Positions 1-4,974 of a stretch of DNA of 6,745 bases are shown piece after piece. Each line of letters starts with the position of its first letter. The stretch's first letter is position 1. The notes under the pieces were generated by a model. It was not told the DNA's origin, did no database searches, and saw only the letters and a list, made by a program, of their open reading frames with translations. The translations under genes were made by a program, and so were the position numbers. Source of the DNA: Bacteroidota bacterium (GTDB taxonomy: Bacteria > Bacteroidota > Bacteroidia > M30B66); assembly GCA_020438185.1 (NCBI GenBank), contig JAGQVC010000096.1, forward strand, positions 1 through 6,745, in the 5' to 3' direction.

Positions 1-1
1 C

Positions 2-310
2 GATGCCAACGGCTGCTTAGACCCGCAAGATTGTGATGTTGGTGTTACAGATATGCCACTACCTGATGCTTTAACCATTTATCCTAATCCTGCCAACGAA
101 TACCTGAACTTAAAAATTGAACAAGGCAGCGGCACCTACACAGTTTTCTTACTCGATGCCATGGGGCGTTTGGTGCAGCACGAAACCCATTCGGGAATTG
201 GCACGCATACCTTAAACCTAAGCGGCCTTGCACCGGGCATTTATTATTGCAGGGTGGTGCAGGGGGGCGAGGTTGTGGGGGTGGAGAAGGTGGTCAAAAC
301 CCCTCTCTAA
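2..310 (+). CDS. T9SS type A sorting-domain protein, C-terminal fragment (5' end outside window)
   Basis: The frame is open from the left edge to the TAA at 308-310, giving about 102 visible residues; the gene starts upstream of the window. An ATG at 53 is an internal methionine, because the frame continues upstream without a stop. The visible part is a Por-secretion-system C-terminal sorting domain: a linker with two Cys (CLDPQDC), then the hallmark IYPNPANEYL, a central strand LLDAMGRLVQ, and LAPGIYYCRVV leading into a final VEKVVK. In this family the tail directs Sec-exported cargo through the outer membrane by T9SS, where it is usually cleaved and the protein anchored to the surface or released. 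What the mature protein does cannot be told, because the functional part is missing. The last codons, Thr-Pro-Leu-stop, lie in CCCTCTCTAA, which looks like the start of the intergenic repeat that follows, so the native C-terminus may have been altered. Confidence 0.9.
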   Translation, partial: DANGCLDPQDCDVGVTDMPLPDALTIYPNPANEYLNLKIEQGSGTYTVFLLDAMGRLVQHETHSGIGTHTLNLSGLAPGIYYCRVVQGGEVVGVEKVVKTPL

Positions 311-311
311 A

Positions 312-332
312 TCTCTCCCCACAAGGGAGAGA
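312..332. repeat. Perfect 8-bp hairpin just after the stop codon
   Basis: TCTCTCCC (312-319) and GGGAGAGA (325-332) form a perfect 8-bp stem with a 5-nt loop, two bases after the TAA of the upstream gene. It could stall or terminate + strand transcription, but no T-run follows, so it is not a canonical intrinsic terminator. The pyrimidine-rich CCCTCTCTAAATCTCTCCCC context looks like a dispersed intergenic repeat, and the stop codon itself lies within it. Confidence 0.6.
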
Positions 333-354
333 CTACCTAAAGAAACGAAAACAA

Positions 355-460
355 CTCCTCTCTCCAGTGCCTGCCTGCTGGCTAGGCAGGGGGAGAGGTT
401 GGGTGAGGGGTAATCGTAGAAAATTTAAACCTTTCAAAGCCGCAGGCGAACGTGAATCAG
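355..460. repeat. Partial, isolated copy of the ~150-bp intergenic repeat
   Basis: GGGTGAGGGGTAATCGTAG followed by AAAATTTAAACCTTTC (401-435) matches the cores of the tandem units further right (GGGGTAAACGTAGAGCAG at 871 and 1020; GGGGTAAATGTAGAAAAG plus TTTAAACCTTTC at 1177-1206). The left part is a nested hairpin: CTCTCC (360-365) with GGAGAG (392-397), enclosing CCTGCCT (370-376) with AGGCAGG (384-390). Similarity fades after the GCGAACG near 447-453. It lies about 464 bp from the first tandem unit, with other inverted-repeat elements in between. Confidence 0.6.
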
Positions 461-535
461 TTCTAGCAGAGGCGAAGCCGATGCTTAGAAATGATTCATC
501 CCGAGTGGAAGCCACTTCGGCTGGAACCTCGGGAT
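453..535. repeat. Two adjoining hairpins, possible small palindromic mobile or REP-like element
   Basis: Hairpin 1 spans 453-498. TGAATCA pairs with TGATTCA, then TTCTA-GCA pairs with TGC-TTAGAA (one bulged base), then GGC (471-473) pairs with GCC (477-479) around a GAA loop. Hairpin 2 spans 498-535. ATCCCGAG (498-505) pairs with CTCGGGAT (528-535), with an inner AGCC/GGCT stem (510-513 with 519-522). The two stems abut at position 498. No open frame is conserved through them. Their function is unknown; they could be an insertion within the repeat array or a structured RNA. Confidence 0.6.
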
Positions 536-603
536 AGAAAGTTAAAAGTGGAAAGTAGAATTTACAAAGTTATAGTTGAGACGAATTGAAAAAGACCGGC
601 CTT

Positions 604-733
604 AAGAACCTTCGCAAGGTTTCCGATACGAACTGGTTGCGAAAAGAGCGACGAGCTGTTCGACGCATTTTAGTATAAAATGCAAGTTTTCGTCGCTCCG
701 CAACCAGGAGTTCATTGGAACGCGAAGGTTCTT
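604..733. repeat. ~130-bp imperfect palindrome
   Basis: Four perfect stems are nested in order around a 3-nt loop: AAGAACCTTCGC (604-615) with GCGAAGGTTCTT (722-733), CTGGTTGCG (633-641) with CGCAACCAG (699-707), GAGCGACGA (646-654) with TCGTCGCTC (690-698), and GCATTTTA (665-672) with TAAAATGC (676-683). That is 38 perfectly paired positions, separated by internal loops. It would fold into one long hairpin as RNA or a cruciform as DNA. No coding frame is evident. It is probably a non-autonomous dispersed element or intergenic repeat of the genome; no flanking target-site duplication was identified with confidence. Confidence 0.75.
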
Positions 734-736
734 CAG

Positions 737-792
737 CCTTGATTTTTTGTTTCTTTTTCATCAAGGAAAAAGAAAGATGAATACAATTCATC
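737..792. repeat. Interleaved inverted repeats following the palindrome
   Basis: CCTTGAT (737-743) can pair with ATCAAGG (760-766), and TTTCTTTTT (750-758) with AAAAAGAAA (767-775). Because the stems interleave, they are either alternatives or a pseudoknot-like fold. A separate perfect hairpin follows directly: GATGAAT (776-782) with ATTCATC (786-792). The CCTTGAT/TTTCTTTTT/ATCAAGG arrangement resembles an intergenic motif I recall from Bacteroidota genomes, but this could not be checked here. Confidence 0.5.
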
Positions 793-1245
793 CGCCTTTT
801 GCAGAAGGTGAAGCAATTGAGATGCAGGATACCTCCCACTCTCCCACTCACACTGTTTTAAATTGGGTGAGGGGTAAACGTAGAGCAGAATAGACCTTTC
901 CCAACCATAGCCAAAACACAGGATCGTTGAAAACCTCTCTCTCCGCCTTTGGCTCACCGTTGAGGTAATAGAGATGTTATACTTCCCACTCTCACACTCA
1001 CACTGTTTTAACTGGGGGAGGGGTAAACGTAGAGCAGTTTAAACTTACCCGCCAGCCGGCGAAACGTAAGATTGTTGAAAACCTCCCGCTCCACCTTTGG
1101 CTCACCGGTGAAGCAATGGAGAGGTATTATACTTCTCACACTCGCTCTCACACTCACACTGTTTTATACTGGGGGAGGGGTAAATGTAGAAAAGTTTAAA
1201 CCTTTCCCGCCCACCTGCGAAACGCAGTGTGTCCGGTGGGAATAA
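791..1245. repeat. Three degenerate tandem units of ~150 bp
   Basis: The units begin near 791, 942 and 1090 at a shared TCCgCCTTT. Each then carries a GGTGAAGCAATgGAGA-like stretch (near 807, 959 and 1107), a CT/CA-rich tract ending in ACTCACACTGTTTTA (846-860, 996-1010, 1152-1166), and a GGGGTAAACGTAGAGCAG core (871, 1020; variant at 1177). Units 1 and 2 also share GTTGAAAACCTC (926-937, 1074-1085). The spacing of the ACTCACACTGTTTTA blocks is 150 and then 156, the extra 6 bp lying in the CTCACA/CTCGCT tract, which suggests slippage. Unit 3 ends in a hairpin, CCCACC (1210-1215) with GGTGGG (1235-1240). The units are too long and too divergent for CRISPR repeats and encode nothing recognisable. 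Confidence 0.75.
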
Positions 1246-1250
1246 GTGAA

Positions 1251-1268
1251 TGAAGTCTTCAGACTTCA
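1251..1268. repeat. 7-bp palindromic hairpin at the operon's 3' side
   Basis: TGAAGTC (1251-1257) and GACTTCA (1262-1268) form a perfect stem around a TTCA loop. It lies about 40 bp beyond the stop of the last - strand gene. On the - strand the T-run precedes rather than follows it, so on its own it is not a typical intrinsic terminator; it could protect the 3' end of the operon mRNA. Confidence 0.5.
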
Positions 1269-1302
1269 AAAAGCTAACCTGAACTTAAGATTCTATTAGG
1301 CT
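1268..1302 (-). terminator. Possible weak intrinsic terminator of the operon
   Basis: Read on the - strand just past the stop at 1310, AGCCTAA (1302-1296) can pair with TTAGCT (1277-1272) with one bulged C, followed by a short run of T ending at 1268. The stem is short and A/T-rich and the loop is about 18 nt, so this is a tentative call. It is the only stem-plus-T-run seen close to the end of the operon. Confidence 0.3.
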
Positions 1303-1309
1303 TTCCCAT

Positions 1310-1966
1310 TCAGCTACCCCCGAACCGCATATTGTAAAGCATTTCTTTTGCCTGCGCATCATCAGGAGCGATTTCAAGCCATTCTTCAAGAACTACTGTT
1401 GCGGAATCAATTTTCCCCATAGCTTCATAGGTAATTGCCAGATTAATGTAAGCCAATTGTTCTCCCGGGTAATCGTGTTTAATTTCATTAAGTTGATTTG
1501 CGGCCTGTTGCAGCGAGCCTGAATCGTAAACTTGCATCGCTTCACCCATCCTGCTTTTTAATTGCTCATGGTTCCACCATTGCAAACCGAGATTTGAACC
1601 AACAAAAACAAGCAGGAATAAAATAGATAAAACAGCTGGCTTTAATAAGCTCTCAGGATAATATTCGTTCGTATCATCATCAAGCAGCCTGCGGTAAATT
1701 GGATGCTGCCAGGCAGCAAGTCCCACCGGAACTCCAATATGAAATGCTTCCAAAACTAAGTCGTACGATTCCGGTAAATACATCCATGCGATGAGCATGA
1801 AAATAAAAAACAGAATTCCTGCAATTAAAACCGGCTTTTTTAATTGAGGCCTGTTTAATTTTTCAAAATTTAATGCGAATAAAATCAAACCGGGCAGCAA
1901 TACACAAAAGTATGCTATAATGCCTATGTATAAAGGGTTCCAGACTGTTCTTCTTTCCTGATTCAT
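1310..1966 (-). CDS. Inner-membrane protein with C-terminal TPR-like repeats, function unknown
   Basis: This 218-residue protein is not recognised as a named family. The N-terminal half is hydrophobic, with clear membrane segments near residues 12-34, 45-64 and 110-131 and a weaker one near 69-86. The C-terminal part (about 134-213) is soluble and helical, with TPR-like spacing and residues: AMQVYDSGSLQQAANQL, then AYINLAITYEAMGKIDSA and VVLEEWLEIAPDDAQA. That gives roughly two TPR units for protein-protein contact, attached to a membrane anchor. It is the last gene of the operon, beginning 2 bp after the stop of the BtuG-like gene, so it is probably translated from the same message. A link to corrinoid uptake is suggested only by position. 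It might scaffold or sense something in the envelope, or simply be a passenger gene. Confidence 0.8.
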   Translation of the reverse strand: MNQERRTVWNPLYIGIIAYFCVLLPGLILFALNFEKLNRPQLKKPVLIAGILFFIFMLIAWMYLPESYDLVLEAFHIGVPVGLAAWQHPIYRRLLDDDTNEYYPESLLKPAVLSILFLLVFVGSNLGLQWWNHEQLKSRMGEAMQVYDSGSLQQAANQLNEIKHDYPGEQLAYINLAITYEAMGKIDSATVVLEEWLEIAPDDAQAKEMLYNMRFGGS

Positions 1967-1968
1967 AA

Positions 1969-3000
1969 TTAATAAAAAACAAAACCTGAAGGAATAATTC
2001 CGGCTTCATAAACAGCGTCCCTGTGCCCTGAATAATTATATCGGTAAACCTCACCGGCTTGCACATAATCCTTGGCATTGCTCACCCAGATATTGCCTTT
2101 TGCATCCACTCCGAGTCCGTAAAATAATTCAGAACCTTCATTAATTAAAGGCGTAGCCGGAACATTAAAATTGCTAAGTGGCATTTTATAAACTCCGTTT
2201 TTTAAAAAATACAAGGTGTCCGAACCTTCCTTCCGTATTTGAAGACGGCTTGGATGCTCCGTATTTTCAAAGGTTTTACTGAATATCACTTGCATGTTTT
2301 CCGGATCAACACACCAGATACTTCCAGCCGTTTCATCGGGGTAAATACTTCCTTCACATAAGACCCACAAACGGCTTTGCGTATCAGAAACTATTGATTT
2401 GGGGGAATCTCCAAGCTGCACAGAATCAGTAAAAACTCCTGTTGATGCATTAAGCTTCATTAAATAGCCACTGCTCACATTACATACAAAAACCTGCTCT
2501 CCGTCATCACACAGCATTTCTTCTCCCCAGCCATTCAAGGGAATTCCGGCCTGCATTTCAAATGAATTATTTAAATGAAATAATCGGTTGGCATATAAAT
2601 CACTCACAAAATAACCGTAATTACTTTTTACGATGTAACGGGGCGACTGAAATCCGGTAATTGGGTTTCCTGCAATGCTTTGAGCATCAGACATACGCTC
2701 AATTTTTTGTGAATTATTAACCACAAGAAATAATTCATTGTTTAAATATGCCGATTGCAAAACATCTCCCAGGGGACGGTTATTTATTTTTTCAAATAAA
2801 TTTTGTGTTACGGCTCCTGAGCTTATTTCAATTAAAGTAGTTCCTGCATTCCCCCATTGAAAGTTACCTTCATTCAATACTAAAACACGATTTCCTGCTT
2901 CCGGATTGACCGGTATTACAGGCGGTTCAACCGGGTCTTTCTTACAGGAGAAAACCAGTAATAACATGATCATTAAAAATAATGTTCGCATGCTCATCAT
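1969..3000 (-). CDS. BtuG-like surface lipoprotein (beta-propeller, DUF5074/YncE-like), putative corrinoid-binding protein
   Basis: The product is 343 residues. The N-terminus is a lipoprotein signal peptide ending in LVFSC, with the lipidated Cys at residue 19. CKKDP follows, then a Pro-rich tether; acidic/lysine residues after Cys are typical of surface-exported Bacteroidota lipoproteins. The rest (about 37-343) has the repeating four-strand blade pattern of a beta-propeller: VLVLNEGNFQWGN, NNRPLGDVLQSAYLNNELFL, VVNNSQKIE, SPRYIV, GYFVSDLYANRLF, GDSPKSIVSD and DAKGNIWVSNA. The LNEG, RPLGD and SPRY signatures resemble BtuG, the surface protein of gut Bacteroides that binds cobalamin very tightly and docks on BtuB. 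The ATG at 3000 overlaps the preceding stop as ATGA, indicating coupling; Met codons at 2997 and 2991 are alternative starts that keep the signal peptide. Substrate binding is inferred; another propeller ligand cannot be excluded. Confidence 0.8.
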   Translation of the reverse strand: MMSMRTLFLMIMLLLVFSCKKDPVEPPVIPVNPEAGNRVLVLNEGNFQWGNAGTTLIEISSGAVTQNLFEKINNRPLGDVLQSAYLNNELFLVVNNSQKIERMSDAQSIAGNPITGFQSPRYIVKSNYGYFVSDLYANRLFHLNNSFEMQAGIPLNGWGEEMLCDDGEQVFVCNVSSGYLMKLNASTGVFTDSVQLGDSPKSIVSDTQSRLWVLCEGSIYPDETAGSIWCVDPENMQVIFSKTFENTEHPSRLQIRKEGSDTLYFLKNGVYKMPLSNFNVPATPLINEGSELFYGLGVDAKGNIWVSNAKDYVQAGEVYRYNYSGHRDAVYEAGIIPSGFVFY

Positions 3001-3989
3001 CGTGCAATTACAAATTTACTGGTAATTTCAGCATCTTTATTTTTAATAACCAGATAATAAAAACCTTGCTTAAGTGCGCCGGTGTTTAATTTTATTACAC
3101 CTGCATCATAACTGATTATTTCAGTTTGCAGCTCCCTGCCCGATAAATCAAAAACATGTATTGCAGGAAATTGCAATTCGGTTTTCCCAAGCCTGATGTT
3201 TAAAATAGCTGAAGCCGGTTGAGGAAAAATCTGAATAAAATCGTTCGAAACTTCATTCAATAAATTCGGGTCGCTTTGATGGATAACGCCTACCGCATCC
3301 AAATCAAATCCTCCGCTGATAAATGGCGTTGGAAAGGGGTCAATTACCGGATTCCCGAATTGGTCCCTGCTGCACCAAGAAGTTGCATTTGAGCCAATCA
3401 CATCAGTTACACGCACAAATTTTATCCAGTTAACATCAATTCCCGGATCATCTGCCAATTCTTCCAAGTCAAAAGGCACCCCGTACATTACGCGGTATTT
3501 TCCTGCCAGATTATTATACATTCGGGCATCGGCATTCTCGTATGTGCCTATAACTGTGCTGGAATCATTCAGACAAGTTGCCGGGAACCGGGCATAATAG
3601 ATTCCATCCGAACTCACTTCAACAAAAGCCAATTCAAGGAATAATCCATCAAAAGAATTTTCAAATACAGCGAAATCCCAGCCTTCGCCGTTAATAATCG
3701 CATTCTCAAAACCAAGAACTGCGCTTCCTCCGTCGCCTAGAGAAACCACTCCCGCCGTACCTGCCTTTCCAATTGCAGATGTATCATTACCCGCAGTACT
3801 TAATTCAGAATCTGCAAGATTAATTTGTTGTGGTCCGCGTGTTACTATACATGAATTTGCCCAGGCAACAAAGGCAGAGCTGTCGGCATGCATAGCTGAA
3901 GTGCCTGTTACGCCTGCCGGCGGATGAAATTGCGCCTGTGCTGATAGCCAGCCTGCCAGAAAGAAAATAATAGGGACTGAATTATTCAT
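2997..3989 (-). CDS. Secreted cell-surface protein with T9SS sorting tail, btuB-neighbourhood family
   Basis: The product is 330 residues with a signal peptide and likely cleavage after AQA (about residue 19). The conserved body (about 20-238) contains FHPPAGVTGTSAMHADS, FVAWANSC, a VSLGDGGSAVLGF strand, WDFAVFENSF followed by LFLELAFVEVSSDG, then NLAGKYRVMYGVPFDLEEL, VRVTDVIGS and SGGFDLDAVGVI. I recognise this as a widespread 'cell surface protein' family that occurs with different anchors in different phyla and is often encoded near btuB-type receptors; no biochemical role is known to me. The Asp/Asn-rich turns (GFDLDAVGV, DQFGNPVIDP) could bind metal, but this is a guess. Residues about 250-330 are a T9SS sorting domain with a variant FPQPA in place of the usual YPNPA, ending SKFVIAR. 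The start is 3 bp after the previous stop, and the stop overlaps the next start (ATGA). Confidence 0.85.
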   Translation of the reverse strand: MNNSVPIIFFLAGWLSAQAQFHPPAGVTGTSAMHADSSAFVAWANSCIVTRGPQQINLADSELSTAGNDTSAIGKAGTAGVVSLGDGGSAVLGFENAIINGEGWDFAVFENSFDGLFLELAFVEVSSDGIYYARFPATCLNDSSTVIGTYENADARMYNNLAGKYRVMYGVPFDLEELADDPGIDVNWIKFVRVTDVIGSNATSWCSRDQFGNPVIDPFPTPFISGGFDLDAVGVIHQSDPNLLNEVSNDFIQIFPQPASAILNIRLGKTELQFPAIHVFDLSGRELQTEIISYDAGVIKLNTGALKQGFYYLVIKNKDAEITSKFVIAR

Positions 3990-4005
3990 GAATTATTGAA
4001 TAATT
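3980..4005 (-). promoter_or_regulatory. AU-rich inverted repeat across a gene junction
   Basis: AATTATTC (3980-3987) and GAATAATT (3998-4005) form a perfect 8-bp inverted repeat with a 10-nt loop. It spans the stop codon of the DUF4465 gene (3995-3993) and the start codon of the next gene (3989-3987). In mRNA it could fold weakly over the initiation site and couple translation to ribosomes arriving from upstream. It contains almost only A-U pairs, so stability is low, and chance in an A/T-rich junction is a fair alternative. Confidence 0.25.
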
Positions 4006-4964
4006 AATTTATGATATTCCTTTTCAAAACCAGTATTTAATTCAATGAAATAAGCACCTTGCGCTAAATTTGAAGTGGAAATAATCTCGTTATTTTTTGC
4101 GACACCATTTTGTACTATATCTCCTGAATAATTAAATATGCTATATTTAATTGTTCCGGCTTCTTTGCCCTTAATACAAAAGAACCCATGAGCCGGATTC
4201 GGATATAATAACGCCCTGTTTTGAAGCAATTCCTTAGTAGAATTTACGGAAGCATTAAAGCCTAAATCATCAATACAAAAATATTTTGGAGTGTTAATTC
4301 CAAACTCGCCTGTATCGGATGAGTGAAACGTGTATGCAACGCTGTCCACATCAAGCGTGTTCAGGCCTAGAGGACTCAGGTCAACTGCTGTCCACTCATT
4401 TAGGATGTAATCCTCACTATTGTCAGCCGATCTGAAATCAGCGAGAAAAACCTGCACCGAATCACCAGCCGGCAAGCCATGGTAAAATGCTCTGAATTCT
4501 ACATAAAAGTAATCCGGATCATTCCCATCCATACCTCCGAATTTTTTAGCAAAACCATCGCCGTCACGCATACTGTTGTGCGCATAAGTAGTATTGGTAA
4601 TCCACATATATTCCGGAGAATTATATTGCCAGCCATTTACCAGAAAATACCCGTTATCTAGCGCAACCGCATAATTAGACGATTGATTATGTCCGCTGCC
4701 GGGTTTTGCTGAATATTGATTTTCATAACCGGATGTGCTTGAATCTGTCATATTGCTGTATGCCCAACCCGAAAGCCAGTAACCTCCGAAAGAAGTATCC
4801 CAGTTGCTGGGGAAATAAAAGTCAGATTGTTCAAAATAATTGGCTGTTCCATCTTGTCCGGCCCAGTAGGACTCAGGTGCAAGAATCAGGCTTTCGAAGT
4901 TTGCTGTTTGCGCAACAGCATTAAAGCCGGCAAAAATTAATAAAGTCAAAATTTTAATTTTCAT
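3993..4964 (-). CDS. DUF4465 domain protein with T9SS sorting tail
   Basis: The product is 323 residues from the ATG at 4964, chosen because it begins a clean signal peptide (MKIKILTLLIFAGFNAVAQ). An in-frame ATG at 4985 would overlap the receptor gene and put extra polar residues before the signal. Residues about 20-236 match the DUF4465 pattern: NFESL, YWAGQDG, YSNMTD, GYENQYSA, SSNYAVA, NTTYAHNSMRDGDGFAKKFG, GNDPDYF, LADFRSADNSEDYILNEW, VDLSPLG, and SSDTGEFGINTPKYFCIDDL. The fold is probably an all-beta, carbohydrate-binding-like jelly roll. Residues about 250-323 are a T9SS tail with YPNPAHG and LAQGAYFIEL, ending in KLIIQ. DUF4465 proteins are, to my knowledge, encoded in Bacteroidota corrinoid loci among other places; the molecular role is not established here. 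The gene follows the receptor by 10 bp and is inferred to act outside the cell with it. Confidence 0.85.
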   Translation of the reverse strand: MKIKILTLLIFAGFNAVAQTANFESLILAPESYWAGQDGTANYFEQSDFYFPSNWDTSFGGYWLSGWAYSNMTDSSTSGYENQYSAKPGSGHNQSSNYAVALDNGYFLVNGWQYNSPEYMWITNTTYAHNSMRDGDGFAKKFGGMDGNDPDYFYVEFRAFYHGLPAGDSVQVFLADFRSADNSEDYILNEWTAVDLSPLGLNTLDVDSVAYTFHSSDTGEFGINTPKYFCIDDLGFNASVNSTKELLQNRALLYPNPAHGFFCIKGKEAGTIKYSIFNYSGDIVQNGVAKNNEIISTSNLAQGAYFIELNTGFEKEYHKLIIQ

Positions 4965-4974
4965 ATTTAAGTTG

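Larger units (their letters stand above)
311..1309. other. Gene-free, repeat-rich region between convergent transcription units
   Basis: About 1 kb separates the + strand gene ending at 310 from the - strand operon ending at 1310. No open frame here has a recognisable domain, a plausible start context or Bacteroidota-like composition. The open stretches at 228-537 (+), 333-515 (-), 570-851 (-) and 733-957 (-) consist of translated repeats. The region holds several inverted repeats and a ~150-bp tandem array, each listed separately. No tRNA, rRNA or CRISPR array was seen. Confidence 0.8.

Noticed and set aside
228..957. Open frames at 228-537 (+), 333-515 (-), 570-851 (-) and 733-957 (-)
   Set aside because: They are translations of repeat and hairpin sequence with no domain, no signal and Arg/Pro/Lys-rich low-quality composition.
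791..1245. CRISPR array
   Set aside because: The period is ~150 bp with degenerate, block-wise similarity; there are no short identical repeats with unique spacers and no cas genes.
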